A DNA stretch of 64,000 nt. Source: Rheinheimera soli (GTDB taxonomy: Bacteria > Pseudomonadota > Gammaproteobacteria > Enterobacterales > Alteromonadaceae). The position numbers and the translations under genes are program-made. Below the pieces are notes generated by a model that saw only the letters and a list, made by a program, of their open reading frames with translations, ran no database searches and was not told where the DNA came from. Positions 29,133 to 38,196 of this stretch are shown in pieces; the stretch's first letter is position 1, and each line of letters starts with the position of its first letter. The stretch is taken from the NCBI RefSeq assembly GCF_021290985.1, contig NZ_JAJOYU010000001.1, positions 396,371 through 460,370 of the forward strand, written 5' to 3'.

Positions 29133-29630
29133 CTAAAGCTGCAGCAACTGCTTTCTAAGTTTGGGAGCTGATGTTTTCTCGGACAACCAGATATCCAGAA
29201 AAGCCGGGCCAAAAGCAGGATCACTGATATCTCCAAGCAGTTCGTCATTAAAGTAAAACTGCACTTTACCATCAGCCGCTAATACACAACTTAATTCGTC
29301 GCCTTTTTTAACATCGGTCCAAAGTTTATCTAACTGTGTCGCCCAGTCTTTGTGATGTGCAGAAAGCTTGCCTTGCAGATGTTTCCATTGGTCGACCGTA
29401 GCTTCAATAAAATCTTCTTTACTGATGTTACGCTGGTAGGTGAGTTTCAACACCACAGGCGAACTCTGCTGATAATCGTTCCAACTGCCATCTGCCGTGT
29501 ATAACTTTGCCTGGTACAAATCCCAGAACAGATAGCTAAACTGCCCCTGCCCCACAAGTTTGACGTTATCCGGCATTGCCTGTGCTGCCAGGCTACATAG
29601 AATAGTCGCTATAACCAGTATTTTACGCAT
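29133..29630 (-). CDS. Chalcone isomerase-like periplasmic protein
   Basis: A 165-residue protein starting at the ATG at 29630; its first bases overlap the DUF2878 gene by 8. Signal peptide ends near LAAQAM. The body (VKLVGQGQFSYLFWDLYQAKLY, then LKLTYQRNISKEDFIEATVDQW) matches bacterial chalcone isomerase-like proteins, whose biochemical role is not known; true chalcone isomerase activity should not be assumed. It is the last gene of an SDR-DUF2878-CHI operon. Confidence 0.8.
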   Translation of the reverse strand: MRKILVIATILCSLAAQAMPDNVKLVGQGQFSYLFWDLYQAKLYTADGSWNDYQQSSPVVLKLTYQRNISKEDFIEATVDQWKHLQGKLSAHHKDWATQLDKLWTDVKKGDELSCVLAADGKVQFYFNDELLGDISDPAFGPAFLDIWLSEKTSAPKLRKQLLQL

Positions 29631-30102
29631 AAAATCTTCTGCTCCATCCGGACAACACACCATAACAAGCCCAACACAAAACCAGCGCTATGTAAGCCTC
29701 TGTTGTATTACTAATTTGCATCTGACCACTTAATGCAGCTCCCCCAAGATAAGCCATTGGACCAGACACAGCTGCAATAAGTGCCGCTAACCAGTAATTT
29801 TGCAAAAAAACCGAAAACACCTGCACCACCACCAGACTAAACACCAGCCACAAGACTAACATCCAGAGCGGTAACCAGACAGAACCGGTAAAACTTAATA
29901 CACCGCTGTATTGCAACAGAGAATCCAAAGCTATACCCACTGCGGCCAGTACCAACCAGGCCAGACGCTCGGATGGGCTGCTGCGCCACAAGGACCAGAG
30001 CAAAAATAACAACACAGGAATAACAAGCAGGTTCTGCCATAACACCAGCGCAAACCAGCTTAATTTAAAGCCTATTAAAACCGGCCAGTTCATTGCTGTC
30101 AT
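29623..30102 (-). CDS. DUF2878 inner-membrane protein
   Basis: A 159-residue hydrophobic protein with about five membrane helices (for example VLWQNLLVIPVLLFLLW, LPLWMLVLWLVFSLVVVQVF, YIALVLCWACYGVLSGW). Size and location between an SDR gene and a chalcone isomerase-like gene fit DUF2878, an uncharacterised family. In related bacteria, as I recall, it occurs in clusters with cyclopropane fatty acid synthase. Its ATG overlaps the SDR stop by 4 bases (ATGA). Confidence 0.7.
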   Translation of the reverse strand: MTAMNWPVLIGFKLSWFALVLWQNLLVIPVLLFLLWSLWRSSPSERLAWLVLAAVGIALDSLLQYSGVLSFTGSVWLPLWMLVLWLVFSLVVVQVFSVFLQNYWLAALIAAVSGPMAYLGGAALSGQMQISNTTEAYIALVLCWACYGVLSGWSRRFYA

Positions 30103-30842
30103 GGTTGGCGCATCCCTGCTGCTACTTTACAGCGCAACGAATAAGGCAGCAGATTCAGTAAATGCAGGCTAAATACCAGACGTTTAGGAAAACGAATACG
30201 CAGTTGCTGTGCATCAAGCCCCTTGCGAATACGGCCTGCTGCATCTGATACCTGAAGCAAAAAAGGCATTTTGAAGTCATTTTTTTGGGTTAAAGGTGTA
30301 TCAACAAAACCAGGTTCAATCAGACAAACCCGCACAGCAGAGTCCGTTAAATCCACCCTTAAACTGTCAGCAAAATAACTTAGCGCAGCTTTACTGGCGC
30401 CATAAGCCTCTGCTTTGGTAAATGGAAATAAATGCGCCAAACTACTGACCACAGCCAAAGTACCCTCTGTTGATTGTTGCAATAAGGGCAATAGTAATTT
30501 GACAGCCGCCACCTGGGCCTGGAAATTCAATGCAAGAGTTCGGTCGAAAATATCCAGAGGAAGATTGGTCGCATCGACGTAATCGCAGCTGCCTGCATTG
30601 AGGATGACCAGATCCAAAGCAGGGATCTGTTGGCTTAGCTGATCTACAGCGGCCGAAAACAATTGCGTGTCGGTTAAGTCTAAAGGTAGAGCGTGAATGC
30701 TTTTGTGTTTTTGATGCAACTCATTCAGTGCATTCACTGAACGGGCCACAGCAATCACTTGCCAGCCAGCGTCAGCATATTGGATGGCCAGCTCGCGACC
30801 CAAGCCCGAACTAGCACCTGTAATTAAACAATAACGAGGCAT
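30099..30842 (-). CDS. Short-chain dehydrogenase/reductase
   Basis: A 247-residue NAD(P)-dependent oxidoreductase. Nucleotide-binding motif TGASSGLG (residues 8-15), NAG at 82-84, catalytic Ser in VVSSLAHL and YGASK (Tyr147, Lys151). VARS after the second strand hints at NADP preference. The substrate is unknown. It is the first gene of the operon with DUF2878 and the chalcone isomerase-like gene; its usual companions in some relatives (cyclopropane synthase, DUF1365, amine oxidase) are absent here. Confidence 0.9.
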   Translation of the reverse strand: MPRYCLITGASSGLGRELAIQYADAGWQVIAVARSVNALNELHQKHKSIHALPLDLTDTQLFSAAVDQLSQQIPALDLVILNAGSCDYVDATNLPLDIFDRTLALNFQAQVAAVKLLLPLLQQSTEGTLAVVSSLAHLFPFTKAEAYGASKAALSYFADSLRVDLTDSAVRVCLIEPGFVDTPLTQKNDFKMPFLLQVSDAAGRIRKGLDAQQLRIRFPKRLVFSLHLLNLLPYSLRCKVAAGMRQP

Positions 30843-30901
30843 ATATACAAACTCCTGAATTGGATGGTTTTGTATACGTTCAGAGCAGTGTTTTGGATCC
30901 T

Positions 30902-31903
30902 TTAGTGCGACACTGCAAGCTTCGGCGGCTCGGCCAGCACAACTTTACGGCTCAGGTTACGGATCAGCAGATAAAAGCCGGTAGACAACACTAGAGTGAA
31001 CACAGAAGCCCAGATCAGCTTATTCACCGAAGGGTTATAACAGAGGAAATACAATAACTGAGCAATATTCAGCACAGCTATGGCATACAACATAATTTCT
31101 TTATTAATACGATGCAGCACATAAGCTCCCAAAGGAGCCATCAGCAATACCACAGGGTAAGCACATAACCAGGTTTGCACCTGATAGCCAGTTAAGCCCT
31201 GATCAACAAAATGGCGGTAGGCATAACCAAGCACACTGATAGCAGCCATCAGCATAATACTCATATGAGTCGCTACTTTTTCCTGCATCCGAAAACGGGT
31301 CACCAGCAGGGTATATAAAATAATGTCTGCACCTGTACCAAATAAACTGGCGCACATGCCACCAGCCAGCAACATCAGCAGCAACAAGACAAAATCCATA
31401 GGTTTATTCAGATCTAAAGTGGCTTTGCTGCCCCTGTGTTTGCCAAAGCTGTAAACCACAGCAAAACTGGTGATCAGACTTAAAAACAGCGCCTGCATTA
31501 TGTACACAGGCAGTTGTTGCAGCAGTTGCATGCCAAGCACAAAACCAACAAAAGCTACGGGGATAAACATCAGCAAAGGTTTATAGGTTTTAAGCGAGTT
31601 GGCCTTGTGACTTAAGATAAAAATACTGGCACTGGTCATGCCAATACTTTGGATCATTAAACTAAAGTCCCGCGCCATAGTGCGGTCTATATTGAGAAAA
31701 ATATTCAGCACAGGAAAAGCAACGGCTCCGCCGCCTTCTGGCGTCACGCCTGCGACAAAAGCACCGGCCACCATAATGGCTGGGTAATACCAATGTTCTA
31801 TTAAAAAGCTCAGTTGGTTAAACTGACTAAAAAGCACAAGCCAAACCACCAAAGCGGCAATAAACCACAGCCGGAACACCTTGCTTTCAAACATCACTGA
31901 CAT
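30902..31903 (-). CDS. TauE/SafE-family membrane permease
   Basis: A 333-residue inner-membrane protein with about eight helices. It belongs to the TauE/SafE (DUF81) family, which exports sulfite, sulfoacetate or related anions. Supporting pattern: an early Gly-rich segment FVAGVTPEGGGAVAFPVLNI and its second-half counterpart LLAGGMCASLFGTGADI, the two repeat motifs of the family. The N-terminus is longer than in short TauE forms. The substrate cannot be predicted. A symmetric operator-like sequence lies 34 bp upstream. Confidence 0.88.
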   Translation of the reverse strand: MSVMFESKVFRLWFIAALVVWLVLFSQFNQLSFLIEHWYYPAIMVAGAFVAGVTPEGGGAVAFPVLNIFLNIDRTMARDFSLMIQSIGMTSASIFILSHKANSLKTYKPLLMFIPVAFVGFVLGMQLLQQLPVYIMQALFLSLITSFAVVYSFGKHRGSKATLDLNKPMDFVLLLLMLLAGGMCASLFGTGADIILYTLLVTRFRMQEKVATHMSIMLMAAISVLGYAYRHFVDQGLTGYQVQTWLCAYPVVLLMAPLGAYVLHRINKEIMLYAIAVLNIAQLLYFLCYNPSVNKLIWASVFTLVLSTGFYLLIRNLSRKVVLAEPPKLAVSH

Positions 31904-31936
31904 CCATTTTTCTTATTAGAAAGACAGCATAAATCA

Positions 31937-31956
31937 CAATGAAAACACTTTCATTG
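31937..31956. promoter_or_regulatory. Operator-like palindrome upstream of the TauE/SafE gene
   Basis: Perfect 8-bp arms CAATGAAA/TTTCATTG around ACAC. The core TGAAAACACTTTCA resembles LacI-family operators (TGAAANCGNTTTCA) except for the central CG. No U-run follows on the minus strand, so it is not a good terminator for the upstream small gene. Confidence 0.4.
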
Positions 31957-32006
31957 GTTTTGTTATTATGAATTTTGAAGTGATTGTTTTGGAGCGGAAT
32001 TTTGCT

Positions 32007-32312
32007 TTAAGCGTACAAATCCAGGCTAAACATTTGCTGAATTTTTTCGCGCTTGTCCTGATTGGCTAACATTTCGTAGGCATCTAAAGCTTGTTGATTG
32101 CGCTGTTTTGGCTGGTCGTAGGTGGTGCGCTTTTGCGCTTCCTGCTGATCCAGCATAGACAAAGCTTCAGCGTCAGCACGCACACCGGAACCCGATGGCA
32201 CCAGTGTAGTTTTGCTTTGCTGTTCAGCCTCAACGGCTTTGGTTTTATTGCCCTGAAATACCAGCCCAACACTAGGGCTTTGGGGTACATCACGACTGAC
32301 GGCTATTGTCAT
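32007..32312 (-). CDS. Hypothetical protein, 101 residues
   Basis: Not recognised. A soluble, charged protein rich in Gln, Lys and Ala, predicted mostly helical after residue 45 (MLDQQEAQKRTTYDQPKQRN, then LANQDKREKIQQMFSLDLYA). The N-terminus (MTIAVSRDVPQSPSVGLVFQ) looks unstructured and there is no signal peptide or membrane segment. Codon use resembles the surrounding genes. It stands alone between the TauE/SafE gene and tsaB, with its own upstream region. It could be a small adaptor or regulatory protein, but nothing in the sequence fixes a role. Confidence 0.6.
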   Translation of the reverse strand: MTIAVSRDVPQSPSVGLVFQGNKTKAVEAEQQSKTTLVPSGSGVRADAEALSMLDQQEAQKRTTYDQPKQRNQQALDAYEMLANQDKREKIQQMFSLDLYA

Positions 32313-32408
32313 AACTGCTCAAAGTTCGCCTTGCTTTAGTGCCAGTATAACTTAGCAAAAAATTTCGCCAAGTCGCTTTTATTAATATTAATACACTACC
32401 ATTTTAAT

Positions 32409-32437
32409 GCGGTAGGGGCTGGGCTTGCCCCCGCCGG
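32409..32437. repeat. REP-like GC-rich palindrome downstream of tsaB
   Basis: GCGGTAGGGGCTGGGC followed by TTGCCCCCGCC forms an imperfect GC-rich hairpin in the otherwise AT-rich gap after tsaB. It resembles the element at 53421-53445 (TAGGGGCGGGGTTTATCCCC): both have TAGGGGC-GGG, a short T-rich loop and CCCCGCC. Both sit just beyond a gene end, as REP elements do. Confidence 0.5.
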
Positions 32438-32466
32438 TCTTGAATTCAAAGTCAATATCGCCGGGT

Positions 32467-33186
32467 TTACCTCCCGGGCAACTTCTGCCAGGTAACCTCA
32501 TCGCGCACATAAGTCGGTTCTGCCAGTTCGGCGGCAATAAATTGCCCTTGCCGGAACGGAATTGCCGCCAGACTCAACATATCCTGCGCTGAAGGGTACA
32601 GAATAACAGGGCTATGATGAACTTGCGCAAGGTCCTCTGATCCGCTGTTGCCAGTTTTATGCCAGTCTTCCAGCTGCTGTGGATAGGTTTGCCAGCCCGT
32701 CCCTACAGCGCAAATATGGCCTTTTAATACGGGTGCAGGTAAAGCCGTCGGCTTAGCCGCTATTTCAGTGCTTAATGCCTGCATTAAACACTGGTCATCC
32801 AACTGAAAACTGGCCAAGTAGACTTCATTCATTCGTGCATCTATGGCAGATACCACCTGATGAGCCTGATGTAATCTATGCGCGGCTTGTGCCATGGCGG
32901 CCAAAGTTGATACACCATAAACTGGCAGTTCAGCGCCAAAAGCCAAGCCCTGACAAACCCCTACACCAATACGCACACCGGTAAAACTACCAGGGCCTTT
33001 GCCAAATACCAGACCATCCAGTTGCTGCAAAGTTAAGCCAGCTTCAGACAACAGCTGCTGCACCATAGGCAAAATACGTTTGCTGTGTTGCTGCGGGCAG
33101 ACTTCATCTAAAGTCAGAATGTTGCCATCGACAGTTAAAGCCACTGAACACGCTTCGGTTGAGGTATCTAATGCCAGTAATTTCAA
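32467..33186 (-). CDS. tsaB: tRNA threonylcarbamoyladenosine biosynthesis protein TsaB
   Basis: Scaffold partner of TsaD and TsaE in making the t6A base next to the anticodon of ANN-reading tRNAs. The 239 residues begin with the ASKHA fold signature LLALDTSTEACSVAL and contain GKGPGSFTGVRIGVG, the family hallmark, then YGVSTLAAMAQ. It lies downstream of yoaA, as in E. coli. Confidence 0.95.
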   Translation of the reverse strand: MKLLALDTSTEACSVALTVDGNILTLDEVCPQQHSKRILPMVQQLLSEAGLTLQQLDGLVFGKGPGSFTGVRIGVGVCQGLAFGAELPVYGVSTLAAMAQAAHRLHQAHQVVSAIDARMNEVYLASFQLDDQCLMQALSTEIAAKPTALPAPVLKGHICAVGTGWQTYPQQLEDWHKTGNSGSEDLAQVHHSPVILYPSAQDMLSLAAIPFRQGQFIAAELAEPTYVRDEVTWQKLPGR

Positions 33187-33226
33187 CAGGCTACTCCTTT
33201 CTACAATTCGGGTTGTTTTACTTATA

Positions 33227-35146
33227 TTACTTGGGTAAATCTTCTAAAAATTTTACTGCAGCCTGCAAATCGCGGCTTCGGCGCATAGGGGGTAAGCTTT
33301 TTAAAAATACAGAGCCATAAGGCCGGGTCACTAATCTGTTGTCACAAATCACCAACACGCCACGGTCTGACACGTCGCGAATTAAACGGCCAACGCCCTG
33401 CTTTAAAGTGATCACAGCTTGTGGCAATTGCACTAAAGCAAAAGGGTCCAAGCCCTTCATCTGACAATCTTCGTTACGCGCCTGCAATAAAGGATCGTCA
33501 GGCGATGCAAAAGGCAATTTGTCGATGATGACACAACTTAAGGTATCACCCCGCACATCCACGCCTTCCCAGAAACTGCCTGTTCCAAGCAGCACCGCAT
33601 GTTTGGTTTCAACAAACTGTTCCAGCAATAAACGTTTACTGGTTGTGCCCTGCACCAGCACAGGCAAAGACAAATGCTGCGGCAGCTCGTTCGCCATCCA
33701 TTGCAGCATTCTGTGGCTGGTGAACAGAAAAAAACATCGGCCCTGATTGGCTTCAATTAAAGGCACCGCCAATTTTAGCAGCGCTTTGCCCATACGGGCA
33801 TCATTAGGTTCAGGTAAATAACGCGGCACCAGCAACATGGCTTGTTGTTCGTAATCAAAGGGGCTGTCGAGCAACAAAGTGTCCGCCTGCTGCAAGCCCA
33901 TTTGTTCGATATAGTGGGCAAAGCCCTGATCCACCGACAAAGTGGCTGAGGTAAAAATCCAGCTGCGTTTTTCAGCAAAGACCAGCTCGCGGAATTTATC
34001 GGCAATACTTAAAGGCGTTAAATGCAGACTGATATGTTGTCTGGTGGTTTCATACCAAAAACTGACGCCGGTTTTGCTGACATCCTGCAGTTTCTCCAGC
34101 TGAGTTTTAGCTAAAGCCAGCCGCTCAAAACAATGATCAACCACTTCGTTCCGACCTAAACTGCCTTTGAGCACCTGATACAACATGCCCATGGCTTCAG
34201 ACACCCGGGTGAGTGCCAGTTGAACATCAGGTCTTTTACTGCTGTCACGCCAGTTGCCCCGTTCAGGTTCATCGGACCACAGCAGGCGCCAGTCCCGCAC
34301 TAAAGTCGCCAGCTTATCTGCGGTTTTACTTAACTGCGGATGGTCCCTAAGCTCCGTTTTACAAATCAGCTCCAGCTCTTTACAGAGCTCCAGTAAAGTA
34401 CGGCTGGATAAGGTCTCACCAAAATACTCACTGGCAATATCCGGAATTTGGTGCGCTTCATCAAAAATCACCACATCCATATTCGGTAGCAACTCACCAA
34501 AACCAGTGTCTTTCAGTGCCATATCGGCAAAAAACAAATGGTGGTTCACTACTACTAAATCGGCCTGCATCGCCTTTTTACGTGCTCTTAACAAATAGCA
34601 GTCTTCATAGGATGGGCAGTCTTTGCCGAGGCAGTTGTCGGTGGTACTGGTCACAAGCGGTAAAGCTTTGGAGTCTTCGGCTATATACGTCAGCTCGCCT
34701 ATATCACCGCTTTGGGTTTCATTGGACCATTTTTTGATCAGGCTTAAGTCATTGATCACAGCCGCATCTGCCGTAGGCACGTGCTGATAATGCTGATCTA
34801 AGCGGAATAAACACAAATAGTTGGAGCGACCTTTTAATAAAGAGGTATCTACCGGCAAAGCCAAAGCTTTGAGTACTGTAGGTAAATCGCGAAAATACAG
34901 CTGTTCCTGCAGGTTTTTAGTCCCAGTGGATAAAATAACTTTTTTACCCGATAACAAAGCGGGTACTAAATAAGCGTAAGTTTTGCCCGTACCAGTGCCT
35001 GCTTCCACCAATAAAGCGTTGCCGTTTTCAATGGATTTAGTAACAGAAGCCGCCATCAGCTTTTGTGGTTCCCGGGCTTTAAAACCGTCAATAGCTTTGG
35101 ATAAAGCTCCTTGTTCGGCAAAAGCCTGCTGCACTTGTTTTAGCAT
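33227..35146 (-). CDS. yoaA: ATP-dependent DNA helicase YoaA (DinG/XPD family)
   Basis: An iron-sulfur superfamily 2 helicase. E. coli YoaA works with the clamp-loader subunit HolC in repair of stalled replication. Start ATG at 35146 gives 639 residues and the expected MLKQVQQAFAEQGALSKAI; the longer frame to 35212 adds a hydrophobic stretch with no family counterpart. Walker A is EAGTGTGKTYAYL. The Fe-S cysteines are in NYLCLFRLDQ and CLGKDCPSYEDCYLLR. The DEAH box is FDEAHQ. Motif VI is VGRLIRDVSDRGV. It is next to tsaB as in E. coli. Confidence 0.94.
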   Translation of the reverse strand: MLKQVQQAFAEQGALSKAIDGFKAREPQKLMAASVTKSIENGNALLVEAGTGTGKTYAYLVPALLSGKKVILSTGTKNLQEQLYFRDLPTVLKALALPVDTSLLKGRSNYLCLFRLDQHYQHVPTADAAVINDLSLIKKWSNETQSGDIGELTYIAEDSKALPLVTSTTDNCLGKDCPSYEDCYLLRARKKAMQADLVVVNHHLFFADMALKDTGFGELLPNMDVVIFDEAHQIPDIASEYFGETLSSRTLLELCKELELICKTELRDHPQLSKTADKLATLVRDWRLLWSDEPERGNWRDSSKRPDVQLALTRVSEAMGMLYQVLKGSLGRNEVVDHCFERLALAKTQLEKLQDVSKTGVSFWYETTRQHISLHLTPLSIADKFRELVFAEKRSWIFTSATLSVDQGFAHYIEQMGLQQADTLLLDSPFDYEQQAMLLVPRYLPEPNDARMGKALLKLAVPLIEANQGRCFFLFTSHRMLQWMANELPQHLSLPVLVQGTTSKRLLLEQFVETKHAVLLGTGSFWEGVDVRGDTLSCVIIDKLPFASPDDPLLQARNEDCQMKGLDPFALVQLPQAVITLKQGVGRLIRDVSDRGVLVICDNRLVTRPYGSVFLKSLPPMRRSRDLQAAVKFLEDLPK

Positions 35147-35235
35147 AAGCAAAAAGACAAGACAGAGATGGAGGATGAAACAGCAGACAACAGCATAAAC
35201 AAGGCCCGGCAAGAATTTGCGCTATTATGCCTTGG

Positions 35236-35496
35236 CTAGACAAAAATATCTAAGTGTCCTTCATCATCCACATGCTGCTCTTCTTCAGGTGTGGTTTCAG
35301 GTGCAGGCGGATAGTCGTCAGAGCGGCGTCTGTCCTGACGTTTTTTTTGCTGATCTTTCAGTAAAATCAGGAAACGTTTTTCCTCTTTTTCATAAGCGCT
35401 GATTTTGGCATCTTTAAACACAGGCGCGATCATAGGTCCAGCTTGTCCGGGTGGCGTGCCTGGTGGTCGGTATAAATAGGGAAATAAAACGTCCAT
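35236..35496 (-). CDS. Hypothetical protein, 86 residues
   Basis: Not recognised. Pro/Gly-rich N-terminus (MDVLFPYLYRPPGTPPGQAG), a basic helical middle (KEEKRFLILLKDQQKKRQDR) and an acidic tail ending DDEGHLDIFV. No signal peptide or membrane helix. It is upstream of yoaA in the same direction (about 90 bp), so it may share its transcript. The charged middle could bind nucleic acid, but this is only a composition argument. Confidence 0.55.
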   Translation of the reverse strand: MDVLFPYLYRPPGTPPGQAGPMIAPVFKDAKISAYEKEEKRFLILLKDQQKKRQDRRRSDDYPPAPETTPEEEQHVDDEGHLDIFV

Positions 35497-35767
35497 AAAC
35501 TCCTCCTCTGCTGTGTTATCGGCAGTGATGCAAATAACTTTATCTATACAACCTGATTAATTTTCACTCCACTTGTTAGAGTCTATTTTTTATAACTTAT
35601 TCATTCTTTATCGTGAAAAACTGTACAAAAATAAAAATAAACAATATAAAACAATTAGATAATCAAAAATCAGCTTCAAAACAAAATACAGCTGAAACAA
35701 AAAATTCTGTTGCCTGAATGACAAAAAGCCGTTAGCTTGTATACACCTTAACGAGGAGTAACTTTCC

Positions 35768-35815
35768 ATGACTATCAACATCCACTGGCATCATCACCAT
35801 CATTTATCCGACTAG
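35768..35815 (+). CDS. hisL: Histidine operon leader peptide
   Basis: A 15-residue ORF, MTINIHWHHHHHLSD, containing six His codons, five in a row. GAGGAG lies 9 bp upstream. Slow translation of the His codons when charged tRNA-His is scarce should favour the antiterminator and let RNA polymerase reach hisG. This is the classic his leader arrangement, placed about 130 bp before hisG. A possible -10, TATACA, is at 35740-35745. Confidence 0.95.
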   Translation: MTINIHWHHHHHLSD

Positions 35816-35835
35816 CCGGTCCGTGTTGACATTGG

Positions 35836-35856
35836 AGGCTAGATCATAACTAGCCT
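35836..35856 (+). promoter_or_regulatory. Leader hairpin (pause or antiterminator) of the his attenuator
   Basis: Perfect 7-bp stem AGGCTAG/CTAGCCT with loop ATCATAA, 20 bp after the leader peptide stop. Its location fits an attenuator pause or protector hairpin. The competing fold with the terminator was not computed. Confidence 0.65.
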
Positions 35857-35887
35857 ACGGTGGAAAAGTGCAAACCAATTCCAACTG

Positions 35888-35920
35888 AACCCCGGGGCTA
35901 AAATCCCGGGGTTTTTGTTT
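35888..35920 (+). terminator. Attenuator terminator of the his operon
   Basis: Stem AACCCCGGG/CCCGGGGTT with a GCTAAAAT loop followed by TTTGTTTT, 27 bp before the hisG start. It should form when hisL is translated without stalling. Confidence 0.93.
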
Positions 35921-35946
35921 TACGATTTTATAAGGTACTAAACAAT

Positions 35947-36849
35947 ATGACAGTCACTACCAACAGATTACGTATCGCCATTCAGAAGTCAGGCCGCCTG
36001 TCGCAAGACTCTCAGGCACTTTTAACCAGTTGTGGTTTAAAAATCAACTTGCGTGAACAGCGCCTGATCGCCCATGTCGAAAATATGGATATCGACTTAC
36101 TGCGGGTGCGCGATGACGATATTCCGGGTTTAGTGATGGATGGCGTCTGTGACTTAGGTTTTGTTGGCGAAAACGTGCTGGAAGAAGTATCACTGCAGCG
36201 CCAAATGGACAACGAAACTTACGATTACACTGTGTTGGCCCGTCTGGACTTTGGTGGCTGCCGCTTATCTATCGCTGTGCCGCAGGAAGAAGACTATAAA
36301 TCCATCAAAGATTTAGAAGGCCGCACTATTGCCACCACTTACCCACGTTTACTTAATCGCTATTTAAAACAAAACGGCGTCAATTGCCGTATCGTCAATT
36401 TAAAAGGCTCGGTTGAAGTGGCGCCGCGGGCAGGTTTAGCCGACGCCATTTGTGATTTAGTCTCCACAGGCGCTACCTTAGAAGCCAATGGTTTAAAAGA
36501 AGTGGAAGTGATTTACCGCTCTAAAGCAGTACTGATCCAGCGCCGTGATTTAGCTGATGAGAAACAACTGAAACTGATTAAAAAACTGATGCCACGTATT
36601 CAAGGCGTGATGCAGGCTAATGAAAGTAAATACATTATGTTGCACGCGCCACGCGCTCGTTTGCAAGAAGTGATAGCTCTGCTGCCAGGTGCCGAAAACC
36701 CAACCTTATTGCCATTAGCCGGCAATGACGATTTAGTGGCTTTGCATGTGGTCAGCAGCGAAACTTTGTTCTGGGAAACCATGGAGCAACTCAAAGGCTT
36801 AGGTGCCAGCTCTATTCTCGTATTACCCATTGAAAAGATGATGGAGTAA
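35947..36849 (+). CDS. hisG: ATP phosphoribosyltransferase
   Basis: First and committed enzyme of histidine synthesis: joins ATP to PRPP. At 300 residues it is the long, hexameric form with a C-terminal regulatory domain that binds histidine (from about [17 protein letters not shown]). The PRPP loop [18 protein letters not shown] and the N-terminal [16 protein letters not shown] match. Transcription is controlled by the hisL attenuator. hisD starts 3 bp after its stop. Confidence 0.97.
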   Translation: MTVTTNRLRIAIQKSGRLSQDSQALLTSCGLKINLREQRLIAHVENMDIDLLRVRDDDIPGLVMDGVCDLGFVGENVLEEVSLQRQMDNETYDYTVLARLDFGGCRLSIAVPQEEDYKSIKDLEGRTIATTYPRLLNRYLKQNGVNCRIVNLKGSVEVAPRAGLADAICDLVSTGATLEANGLKEVEVIYRSKAVLIQRRDLADEKQLKLIKKLMPRIQGVMQANESKYIMLHAPRARLQEVIALLPGAENPTLLPLAGNDDLVALHVVSSETLFWETMEQLKGLGASSILVLPIEKMME

Positions 36850-36852
36850 AAC

Positions 36853-38196
36853 ATGCAGTTTCAGATCAGCAACTGGCAACAACTGGATAAAACTGCGCAG
36901 CAGGCTTTATTAGAGCGCCCGCTGCAGCAGGAATCGGACAGCTTAAAGCAAACGGTGCGGGACATTATCCGCGCAGTGCGAAGCGAAGGTGATACAGCTT
37001 TGCTGCGTTTTAGCCGCGAATTCGACAAGTTGCAAAGCAACCCTTTGCGCTTGGCTGATGAGCTGCAACAAGGCTTAATCGCCTCTTTATCCGATGAGCT
37101 AAAAACCGCTATTCAGATTGCGTACCGTAATATCCGCACCTTTCACGCAGCTCAGTTGCCACAAAATATTCGCATTGAAACTCAACCGGGTGTGGTCTGT
37201 GAACTGAATTACAGCGCTTTGGATCAGGTGGGTTTGTATGTACCCGGTGGTAGCGCCCCTTTGCCTTCGACTGTATTGATGTTAGGTGTGCCAGCTCAAC
37301 TGGCCGGTTGTCGCCGCGTGGTGTTAGTCACGCCTCCTGGTCAGCCTGAAGCGGGCGATATTGCCGCTGAGATTGTGTATGCAGCATCACTCTGTGGCAT
37401 TACCGAGATTTATACTTTAGGTGGTGCTCAGGCTGTTGCTGCTTTGGCCTATGGCACTGAAACTATTGGCAAAGTGGATAAGATTTTTGGCCCTGGCAAT
37501 AGATTTGTCACTGAAGCCAAACAGCAAGTCAGCCAGGATGCCCGTGGCGCTGCTATTGATATGCCTGCCGGCCCTTCTGAAGTGCTGGTGATTGCCGATG
37601 ACAACGCCAATCCGGTCTTTGTGGCGGCAGATTTATTATCCCAAGCCGAACACGGTCCGGACTCACAAGTGGTGTTGGTCAGCCCTTCTGAAGCTTTGCT
37701 GGTCAATACCATCAGTGAGTTAAAACGTCAGACGGCTTTATTACCACGCGCTGAAATTGCTAAAAAAGCTCTGAGCAACAGCAGACTGATTTTAACGCCG
37801 GATTTAGCGACAGCGGCTTTGGTCAGTAATCAATACGCACCTGAACACTTAATTATTCAGACAGCTGATGATCAAGCTTTGCTTGGCAAACTGACCAATG
37901 CTGCCAGTATTTTTGTTGGCCCTTACACGCCTGAATCAGCAGGTGATTATGCCAGCGGTACAAACCACGTATTGCCGACTTATGGCTATAGCCGTAACCA
38001 CAGCAGTTTAAGTCTGGCCGACTTTTATCGTCGTTACACAGTGCAAAGCTTAACAGCAGCTGGCATGCGCGATTTAGGCCCTACTATTGTTAAACTGGCC
38101 AAAGCCGAAGGATTGGATGCGCACGCCAATGCCGTCTCCTTTCGGTTAGCAGAGTTAGAGCTTTCAGCAAAAATTTCAGAGGAAAATAGTCAATGA
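36853..38196 (+). CDS. hisD: Histidinol dehydrogenase
   Basis: Catalyses the last two oxidations, histidinol to histidine, using NAD and zinc. The 447 residues match the family length and include the signature GPSEVLVIADDNANPVFVAA and YVPGGSAPLPSTVLML, plus the late HVLPTYGYSRNHSSLS. The stop overlaps the hisC start by 4 bases. Confidence 0.97.
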   Translation: MQFQISNWQQLDKTAQQALLERPLQQESDSLKQTVRDIIRAVRSEGDTALLRFSREFDKLQSNPLRLADELQQGLIASLSDELKTAIQIAYRNIRTFHAAQLPQNIRIETQPGVVCELNYSALDQVGLYVPGGSAPLPSTVLMLGVPAQLAGCRRVVLVTPPGQPEAGDIAAEIVYAASLCGITEIYTLGGAQAVAALAYGTETIGKVDKIFGPGNRFVTEAKQQVSQDARGAAIDMPAGPSEVLVIADDNANPVFVAADLLSQAEHGPDSQVVLVSPSEALLVNTISELKRQTALLPRAEIAKKALSNSRLILTPDLATAALVSNQYAPEHLIIQTADDQALLGKLTNAASIFVGPYTPESAGDYASGTNHVLPTYGYSRNHSSLSLADFYRRYTVQSLTAAGMRDLGPTIVKLAKAEGLDAHANAVSFRLAELELSAKISEENSQ

